NCBI GenBank assembly: GCA_014529385.2
Contig: CM043946.1
Coordinates: 39,315,558 to 39,379,557, forward strand
DNA length: 64,000 nucleotides
Source of the DNA: Adiantum capillus-veneris
Lineage: Eukaryota > Streptophyta > Polypodiopsida > Polypodiales > Pteridaceae
Reading direction: 5' to 3'
Shown: positions 56,338-64,000 of the stretch, piece after piece
Layout: every line of letters starts with the position of its first letter
Position numbering within the stretch: the stretch's first letter is position 1
The notes under the pieces: model-generated
What the model saw: the letters and a program-made list of their open reading frames with translations, nothing else
The model's database searches: none
What the model was told of the DNA's origin: nothing
Position numbers and translations under genes: made by a program

Positions 56338-56938
56338 CACGATATACGTGGTTCACCCAATGTGGGCTACATCCACAGGAAAGCAGCCACTCAATGGCTT
56401 TAGTACTTCAAAACAAGAAGTAGTTTACAAAGGGATTATACCCTTAATGGTGCTCCCGCCTTGCTTCACTCTCACCACCTCACACTCACTGTGTTGCATC
56501 AACTTCACACACTGAAATGTGTGTAGAAATGGCCTCCTTTTATAGGCCAAAAAGGCTGCCCTCTCTCATGAGAGGCAACCATGTGTAGATAAGTCCAAAT
56601 CGGACCCTCCAATCCACCCATGTGTGGCCGCCCTTGAGAAGACAAGTCCGCTTTTGAATTCAGCCACCGGCCATTGACTTCCGACCACCGGCCACCGGCC
56701 ATTGACTACCGGCCACCGGCCAACCGACGGTTGTTTTCCGACCACTTTCCGACCACCGTCCGGCCATAATATTCCGGTGAAAATGAATATTCCGGCGAGG
56801 GAAAAAAAAGTCTCGGGGGCTTCCGCCCCCGAGGCCCCTAAAGTTGCCCCTGATTTTTGGCCGCCATGAAAATTTTGGTTTCCAACGAGTGATTTTCCTT
56901 CACGCACAATGGCTTCTCCTCATAATGGGGGCCTTACA
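56209..56938. repeat. Probable solo copia-type LTR in the D leader
   Basis: Starts TGTTAGGAAATAAG and contains a GA tract (56304-56333), then ACGTGGTTCACCCAATGTGG with CTACATCCACAGG, a pattern common in plant copia LTRs. It also holds a CCGGCCACCGG-rich minisatellite (about 56660-56735) and a strong GC hairpin. The right edge is uncertain: CCTTACA at 56938 is a candidate, but no matching target duplication was found. No internal coding sequence is beside it. Confidence 0.5.
56812..56833. terminator. GC-rich hairpin in the solo LTR
   Basis: Perfect 9-bp stem CTCGGGGGC / GCCCCCGAG with a 4-base loop TTCC. Could act in RNA processing of the LTR transcript; role inferred only from structure. Confidence 0.5.
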
Positions 56939-57296
56939 AATGTGCGCTTTTACCACAGAAAATTACAAGGGTAAATCAGGCTCCATACTTAACATTTCTC
57001 TCCTAAGATACCCCAGCTTCCCAAAACTCTACCACATCTTAAGTTCATATATGGACTTAAACATCTTATTTTACCAGACACTTCAAACTTGGAAAGTTTC
57101 CTTTGATTTCAAACACAATGCTTCCACTCCTTGTCTAGTCCTTTTCTGCCAAGTCGTGATTCCCTGCACACTAGCACTTCAAATCGTTTGTGATTCCACA
57201 ATTTATCAATATGAAGTTACAATATATCTAACTATTCCTTCCACCAATTGCTAGATAAAATCAATGTGGCCTAAACTCTAAAATTTGTTCCAGGCT

Positions 57297-57316
57297 ATCT
57301 TTGGCGTGCCAAAGAT
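57297..57316. repeat. Hairpin motif, right cluster, copy 1 (perfect)
   Basis: ATCTTTGGCGTGCCAAAGAT, arms of 9 bp with a 2-base centre. Confidence 0.8.
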
Positions 57317-57431
57317 GGTTGCACGTTCTTGTAGAAGTAAAATTGACTTTGATCACTTGGATGGGGTTCCCACAACCTGACAAAGATAACCTTGGTGTCA
57401 ATTTCACAAAATTCCTCTTCTCGTGAAAGTT

Positions 57432-57455
57432 TTATCTGCAGCACGCCAAAGATAA
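57432..57455. repeat. Hairpin motif, right cluster, copy 2 (decayed)
   Basis: TTATCT...CACGCCAAAGATAA. The right arm is kept; the left arm is altered. Confidence 0.55.
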
Positions 57456-57728
57456 TTTTCCCTATTTCATCACATTTTTGCCCAGTGTGACTTGTATAGG
57501 TTCTTATATGTGGTTTCAAGCTTGTTCAGCAATTTTCACCAAGTTGGGAATGTTTACCGATGTTTTGTCACCCTTTTTTATCCCAATGTAAAGGTTTTCA
57601 ACTTTTTTTATGTTTCTTACTCTTGCATAGCTCTAAACTTGTTTAAACTTGCTCAAGAGCTGTATAATGTTCCAATAAGGCCCTGTAAGTTGAAAATTTT
57701 GCAAAATTGGATCTCTGGTTGGGAATCT

Positions 57729-57748
57729 ATCTTTGGTGCACCAAAGAT
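57729..57748. repeat. Hairpin motif, right cluster, copy 3 (perfect)
   Basis: ATCTTTGGTGCACCAAAGAT, a perfect 20-bp palindrome. Confidence 0.8.
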
Positions 57749-58022
57749 GAACATCTACCAAAATTTGGCTTTTTTTATTTTTAATTCACAGATTGATCTT
57801 CTCACAAGTTTTAAGGTTTACCCATACCCTTGTTCAATATTTAGTCAAAATTGACTTTACTTTTGTTAATATCCTCAAAAATTGGTAGTTTTTTCCAGAT
57901 ATGGGCTTAACCAGGTCTTTCAGTGGTCCAAATGATACCAATTTCAATGGGGATGGTCTAAATAAGTTGGTCTACCACCTTGCAAATTTAGTTTCACAAT
58001 TTCAATCTCAAAAACCCCTTGT

Positions 58023-58046
58023 CTATCCTTGGCACGCTAAAGATAG
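58023..58046. repeat. Hairpin motif, right cluster, copy 4
   Basis: CTATCCTTGGC / GCTAAAGATAG arms with two mismatches. The sequence between the copies (56939-58409) is otherwise AT-rich and non-coding, and belongs to the D leader by position. Confidence 0.65.
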
Positions 58047-58409
58047 ATTTGACAGTTTTTTTATTTTTTCAATGCACCACAGATCATATGCAGCCCTGAT
58101 TGTCTTCTACTTACCCTACTCCTATTGGACTTGAAAATAGAGTGCAGAATGTGGAAAAATCAACTTTTCTTACCAAATCTCTAATGTCTACTTAGGTGAT
58201 ACCCTTCTCGACTACTACCTAGTCTCAAGGACCCTTCACCTAGTCCATCCTCCTAAACTACTGCTTCTGAGGTCCTTACCGAGTATCTCTACTCTCAAGC
58301 ACCTCTCGGTTGATAAAGTCAAAAAATGTGTTACTTTAGTCAAAAATAGAGGAAATAATGGAAATTTCGATGAATGCTTTGGGTTTTTATCTAGTCTAGG
58401 TTGCCTCGT

Positions 58410-58426
58410 CCATGGTAACGACGCCA
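58410..58426 (-). other. Element D primer-binding site (Asp-type)
   Basis: The minus strand reads TGGCGTCGTTACCATGG, close to the TGGCGCCGTTGCCGGGG PBS common in plant Ty3/gypsy elements. On the plus side it is followed by AAA and TGTCGGTTGAC, which has the form of an LTR end. Confidence 0.65.
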
Positions 58427-59210
58427 AAATGTCGGTTGACTGCCAAGCCTCACCATATTGATGCTAGCAAAGTGAGAACCACATAGATAAAATGTCAATC
58501 CATGGGATGTAGCTAACCCGACTAGTGTATGGAGGCTACAACAGATAGCTAATCTCTCGCAAAAACCAAATCCAATGTGCTCTTACCTAGATCGGTCTTA
58601 GATGTGTGTCAAACATCAAAAGCCACTTTCCTTACGGCAAGCTTAACCCGATGAATTTGTATAGCTACAATGCTCTGAATGCAACAAAACTTACTACCTA
58701 GAATGTGCAGAGTATCCCCAACATCCCCATGTGCTCAAAAGTCATTATTGACACTCCATCAAAATTGCACCAAAGATAAATAGCCTATTTTGGGTAGGTT
58801 AGTTTTAGCCTTCAAAGCACTCTTTAGCTTCCTTAAGATGTTCTCTATCTATTCCTATGGTTGAAAACCAGTTTGTATTTGTATATTGTGCATAGGAAAT
58901 GAAAATAACTTGTAGACAGGCACGACTAAAAACACAACTTCATTACGTAAAATTTACATAGAAAGGAAGAGCTTTCACATGCACGCACAGTGGTATGCTC
59001 AGAATCACAATGCAACACCGCACGAGGGAGACACAAAAAATTGAAAAGACAGAGAACTCAAAGTACTTTACTACATCGTATGCTCACTTCCATTATCCAA
59101 AACTTAGGTCAACAATTAGAAAAATTGGCTTTTACCCTAGCTAAGGTTTAAGAAAGGATTCCTAACTAATTGGGCTCCATGATCAGGCTTAAGAATTACA
59201 TTTAGTTACA

Positions 59211-59456
59211 ACTTTGGAAGCCCATGGCCCCTTTACACTCTTTGACAATCAATAATAATACAACAGCTTTGGACTTTATGGGATTTCTCATTAATAATGA
59301 GGTTTTGATACAATCGGTAGGGATGAAAAATCAACTTTGGAAGCCCATGGCCCCTTTACACTCTTTGACAATCAATAATAATACAACATCTTTGGACTTT
59401 ATGGGATTTCTCATTAATAATGAGGTTTTGATACAATCAGTAGGGATGAAAAATAA
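59211..59456 (+). repeat. 123-bp tandem duplication
   Basis: Two near-identical copies (59211-59333, 59334-59456). The unit is 41 codons long, and a plus-strand frame (59224-59499) runs through both, but it matches no family. Confidence 0.92.
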
Positions 59457-59495
59457 GGGTGATGTCCTTTTGACACTTTTGTTAGCTAAGCACCT

Positions 59496-59759
59496 CTAAC
59501 ACCTATCTTTTCCCCTTTTGTAAAGTTGGTTTTCAATTAAGGTGGAGTCTCTAACCTCCAATTGAATGGCTCCTTGTATGGCCCTTGTTATGTTCTCAGG
59601 GAATGTTCTCGTTGTTAGGTAATCAATCATATATTGACTCCATTGAGGTGCAATTTTTACGTGAAACAATGTGGCATATTCCACAAGTGCATTGTTCCTA
59701 CATGCAGTAAAATTCATGACATATCTATGTACAGCTACATGCATATCAGGCCAATACAC
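59496..59759 (-). pseudogene. Gypsy integrase N-terminal fragment
   Basis: The frame contains YWPDMHVAVHRYV...CRNN and APQWSQYMIDYLTT...LIENQLYKRGKDRC. Both pieces occur at the start of Ty3/gypsy integrases, but here they are in reverse of the usual order (the LYKRGxD part normally precedes the YWP part). Confidence 0.55.
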
Positions 59760-60499
59760 TCCAAGTTGCTTCAGTCATTGGTGTGTCTTCTTTTCCTGTA
59801 CATGGACTTCCATGAGATAACATTCATATTCTTATAGATTTATGCATAATCGTAATATTCCTTTTGAGCCCACATGGTACAAGCATCCTCCTATAAGCTA
59901 AGAGTTCTTAGCTTGTCTAATTGTTTGTTGCTTAAGGGCTTGTTTAGTCTTATTGAATATGCCTCTGTAGGTCAAAAGTGTGACTACTTCTTGAGACTAT
60001 TCAGGAACCACATTAGCAAAATTTGAGCTCATTTTTGGGCTTTTGAAGAAATTGCTAATGTGGCAAGCTTTCAAAAAGTGGGGACAAGTATAATTTTTGT
60101 AAATAAGATCTAAATTTGTCGAAGGTTGAATATTTAGAATCTACTCTTCAAATGCTTTCTATTGATATATAGCATGCATATATCAAACATCGCCATCGTA
60201 TAGATCTCCAAAAATGTGATTTTAGGTTACTGTAACGGTAACAGAAACTAGTTGATCAAAAAAAAATGGCATATATTCCATAGAACTCATCCAAAATTTT
60301 CGGACCTTGGCTCTTTAGAATCCATTTTTCAAGAGCTTTATAATGATAGGTCATGTCATGGGGTTTTGAGCAATATTTTGAGGGGTTTATCGGGTTGCTC
60401 TCTTTTGTGAAACTTTGATGATGTGGCACCCTTAAAAGGCCCAAAATTGAGCTCAAAATTTTCCTAATGTTTCGATTTTGAAGAGGTATGCATCAGGTA

Positions 60500-62100
60500 T
60501 GTCATCATCTGTCATAATAATCAATATCTAATTCTCCTAAATGATTTTCTCATGTTAAACTAATCATTTAATATTGGGAAGTGCCAGGGGAGAAAAAGCT
60601 AGAATATTGGTTAAGTTAGCAGACCGGCCACAGTAGGGATCCAAAGGAATGAAAATAGGTATCCAAAGGGGGGGACATTTGCAAAAGATCTATGTACACC
60701 AATGGGCTTAAAATACCCTAAGGTTCAACCCATTAAGACTTCCAAATGCTAAGGTTCCAAAATTTAAAGGTTGTGTCCAAAGGTCAAACATTAGGGAAAT
60801 TGGATGCTTTGTGTGTGCCCCAAAAGTCTTCATCCATCCCTACATAGGAGGGGGCGAGCCTTGCAAGTAGGGGATGAGAGAGAAAATCACACACACACAC
60901 ACACACAAGCTCCCTTTACACGAAGGGAATGAGGAACACATGTCAGCTCCCTAGCCCAGATGCCCACAAGGTGTATTCAAATCCTATTGGATGGCCTTGG
61001 AGGTGGACCAATGAGAATTAGGCTAGAGTAAATCTAGTTTTTTTAATTTAAAAACACTTAATAAAAGAACCAATGGGAATTAAGCTCTCTAGAAGACTAT
61101 TGGACAGTCTCCCAATGGGTTCAATGAGCATTCAACAGCCCAATGGCTTGCCTGATTCCTATTGGCCAGGAGGCAAAGGGGTCCAATGAGAGTTTAGTTG
61201 CATTTATTAATTACCTAAAGCTCTCACAAAAGGGGAAAGGGGAACACATGTCTGAAGGCTATCACTTATGCTGCTTAAGTACCATTGGTTAAGCCTGGGG
61301 AGGTCCAATAGGATGCTAGCAAGAGCAAATAGCAAGAGGGATTGACCAACAGAGAGGGGGGGCTGATTTTTCAAAGGCATTATCACCTACACACTCACAC
61401 TAGCTCATGTGTGGAATAAGAAGACTCTCTCTCCTTCTCAAGCTTTAATGGAAATCTTATCACCTACTCCAAGCTTGTGAGAAGGAAGGCCTACACCAAC
61501 AAGTCTTGGCTTTGTGATGCAAATCCAACCAAGAGCCAAGCTTCAATGCATGCTCATCTCCTCTACCATGCTAATTACTAAGCTAAGCTATGCTAATATG
61601 ATTGATTATGTGAGGAGATGTACATGTTTCTTGTAAGAATACTCCTTCCTCTCAATCTACTCTCATACCCCCCCAGCTCTCACCACCTTTGAAGGTGTGT
61701 GAGGTCTTGGGTCTGAGACCGTGAGGGAATTGATGTTGTGTTTGATAAGTGTTTTGCTGAGTGCATGAGGTTTCCATCTTCATTGAACTAGCTAGTATGG
61801 AAGGAACACAAAGAATTGTGTTTAAAAATGTCTCTCTTGATGGGAGAAACCATAATACAAAGCCTTTTGGAGGGGGGACCGGCTCCATGCAAATCCGGTC
61901 CTCAAATATTGTCAATTGCTTAATTTCTCTCTCTTTTGAAGTATTGTTCATGCTATCTAACTAGGTGTTATGCTTTTTGTTGCTCTCTCCACCCAAGCAC
62001 TCTTGTTATTCTCATTAGGAAGCTATTCTAATGAAATGCTCACTATGTTCATGCTATTTTCCGCTACACACAAGTTACTAGACCATTAAATGTTGTTACA
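60500..62100 (+). repeat. Element F 5' LTR
   Basis: About 1.6 kb, TGTCATCATC to TGTTGTTACA. It contains a short AC repeat near 60891-60906. Confidence 0.82.
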
Positions 62101-62101
62101 T

Positions 62102-62113
62102 TGGTATCAGAGC
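62102..62113 (+). other. Element F primer-binding site (initiator-Met tRNA)
   Basis: TGGTATCAGAGC, perfect core, one base after the LTR. The leader (62114-62502) is non-coding. Confidence 0.95.
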
Positions 62114-62502
62114 ACAAGGTTTCTCTTTTCTTGCTCAAGAAGGGAGGTCCTCAAGCTAGCTATAAATGGTTGGTACTATTAATTGCATGTGAGTAAGTAG
62201 AATAGGGATTTTCCAGCCTTGCAATGCGTCTGCCTTTGTGCAGTTAACGGGGCATCACCATCGACAACTATGGTCTTAATAGTGGAGTCCTACGGGGCTT
62301 GCCTACGGCTTAAACACTATTGAGCTATTAGAATCTTGATAGGAGCCGCTGTTGTTTTGGTGTCGAATGACCCTCTCTTCTATTCCTTGCAATTAATGGT
62401 ATTCGAGCCATGGGTACAATAGCTTGAGTGCTTTTTCTAAAGGGGTAAAGAGGAGTAGAAACTAGGTCTTGAAGTGCCAAAGTACACCTAAAAGTTGTTA
62501 GA

Positions 62503-64000
62503 ATGGCTGACAATAATAAAGAGAGTGAAATTAATGTTGATAACTTTGATTTTGCTAATGAGCAAGCTACTAATGATACCCCAATTCTTGTTAACTATCT
62601 TGTTTCTAGGCTTCAACAATCCATGGGCAATCCATCCCTCCAAAGTGAAGTGCAACGGCAGCTCCGTGTTCATGGGATTCTCCAAGCTCCCCACCATGAT
62701 GAGAGAGCACCTAGGAAGCCTCCTTGCGAGACTTCCAAAAGAGGTTTCTCTCCGATTCAGGAAGAAGAAGAGGATCCCTATGAAGGGCTCGGAAATTTGC
62801 TCCTTGATGACGCATCTCCTTCTCAAAGGAGAACTCAAGAGCTTCCACCAAAGGAACGAGAAAGAAGTGAGTCTCCCACCACCTCGGCAAGGATGGCTCC
62901 ACGAAGACGGTGGGCTAAATGCTCTCCATCTCCTCCAAAATGGAGAAGACCATCGCATACTTCTCCACACCATACTTCAAAGAGGGATGACAAAAAGCAA
63001 GAGAAGAAAAAGGCAAGAAAGAGGACACCCTCTTCTCCATCTTCTTCATCCTCTTCCTCTTATGAAAGTGATGGTGAAGACAACGAAGATCAAGGCAAGT
63101 GAAAGGCAAGAAAGAGGTCACCCTCTTCTCCATCTTCCTAAAATTCTTCATCTTCTGAAGAAAGTGATGGTGCAACCTTTGAACCATCAAAAATAAGAGG
63201 CCATAGGAAATCTTATGCCACGTGGAAGAGGTCATCCAAGCTCAAGAAGTTCAAAGAGGGAGGGAAGAGCATCTCTTTCCTTACCTACGATGGCACTTTT
63301 GGTGCTACGAACAAATTCTTGACCTTTATCCAACAATTCGATGCGGCGATCAGAGATGACGGCTTCACGGAGTCCTCTAAGCTACACCATGTAGCTATGC
63401 ACTTTCAAAAGTCCACCAAACAATGGTGGTCTAGCCTACGGGCCAAGGGTGAAGCTCCACGAACATGAAAAGCTTTAAGAGCTTCCATTATGAAGCAGTT
63501 TTTGGCCACCTGTTCCAAAGACAAAGTACTCACCGAATGGCGAATCTTGAAGCTCTCTCCATATGAATCCATCCACAAATATGTAGACAAGTTTTGGGAC
63601 CTACAACTCAAAGCCACTGTCTTCAAAAAATTGGATTTTGGAGAGCAAAAGCAGCAATTTCGTGCGGGCTTAACCGAAGAAATGGTGGAGTATGTCAACT
63701 CCCAAAGGCCACGCACCATATTGGCGGTAATACATCATACTATGGTGGCCTCTCGAATCAATTTCCAAACAGGGGCTAAGAGGAATTCTAAGCCTCCTAA
63801 AAACACGGATTCCAATGAGCCTAAGGGGAAGGAAAATGTCCAAAAGTCTCTTAAGGGCAATTCCAACAAAGCTAAGGAGAAGGGAGTTTACAAAGTCAAA
63901 AATAAACTCTCTCCTGAAGAGCTTGAGCGTTATCGCAAGGATAACCGGTGTTTCAAGTGCAGTGAACAAGGGCATGTGTACTACGCTTGTCCCCAAAAGA
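62503..64000 (+). pseudogene. Element F gag (partial at window end)
   Basis: ATG at 62503 starts MADNNKES and NFDFANEQ, then an acidic and a Ser/Arg/Lys-rich part. The same frame continues through three nonsense codons (63100-63102, 63139-63141, 63466-63468) into the Gag domain: FKEGGKSISFLTYDGTFG, TKQWWSSLRAKG, IMKQFLATCSKDKVLTEW, YVDKFWDLQLKA. A CCHC zinc knuckle starting CFKCSEQGHVYYAC lies at about 63950-63992 before the window ends. Around 63010-63170 a Lys/Arg/Ser segment is partly duplicated, and the duplicate carries two of the stops. Confidence 0.85.

Larger units (their letters stand above)
58430..60499. repeat. Probable D 5' LTR start and adjoining unresolved repeat sequence
   Basis: The LTR of D should begin at 58430 (TGTCGG on the plus strand), but its far end was not found and no second copy exists in the window. 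The stretch is AT-rich and contains a 123-bp tandem duplication and an integrase fragment, so it may combine the LTR with another old element. Element F begins at 60500. Confidence 0.4.
60500..64000 (+). mobile_element. Element F: third member of the C gypsy family, cut by the window edge
   Basis: 5' LTR 60500-62100, perfect PBS 62102-62113 and gag from 62503. LTR and gag align with C1 and C2 but are the most diverged of the three. The 3' part lies outside the window. Confidence 0.88.

Overview
The window looks like repeat-dense nuclear DNA from a large-genome land plant. There are intron-containing genes with GT-AG splice sites, a chloroplast-transit-like N-terminus, Ty3/gypsy and Ty1/copia elements with plant-type primer-binding sites (initiator-Met and an Asp-like type), long LTRs, and insertions nested several levels deep. 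The lineage (fern, gymnosperm or other) cannot be named from sequence alone. I see no rRNA, tRNA or CRISPR.

Layout. (1) 1-402 and 18782-19897 are the two halves of one minus-strand host gene. Its second exon is split by element A (403-18781), which has 2.8-kb LTRs, a 5-bp target duplication GCTTG, and an internal region holding only a gag remnant. The exon reading frame runs on exactly across the insertion. Element B (3309-14435, minus) is a gypsy element with gag-pro, RT, two RNase H domains and integrase, inserted inside A. (2) 20425-32265 is chromovirus-like gypsy element C1 (minus), itself split by copia element G (23627-27830, plus; integrase deleted). (3) 32266-38494 and 53512-58430 are two parts of an older, decayed gypsy element D (minus). 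It is interrupted by C2 (38495-53511, plus, same family as C1). C2's 3' LTR is in turn interrupted by DNA transposon E (45857-53382). A probable stray copia-type LTR lies at about 56209-56938. (4) 60500 to the window end is F, a third member of the C family (plus), cut by the window edge.

The most interesting object is E, a 7.5-kb TIR-type DNA transposon with an 8-9 bp target duplication. It carries two divergent genes. One is a minus-strand protein ending in a SWIM zinc finger. The other is a 12-exon plus-strand gene whose product (about 946 residues) joins a ParB/Srx-like N-terminal domain to a C-terminal domain with the motif order of a beta-class (permuted, phage/bacterial-type) DNA N4/N6 methyltransferase. 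The 3' end of this gene, including the end of the last exon, is repeated four times in a perfect-period 254-bp tandem array. The copy is decayed (one internal TGA, one frameshift), but the architecture is legible. It suggests a plant mobile element carrying its own DNA-modification enzyme.

Almost all coding sequence here belongs to transposable elements, and most of it is broken by stops and frameshifts. The one clear non-transposon gene is the split host gene, which I could not identify.
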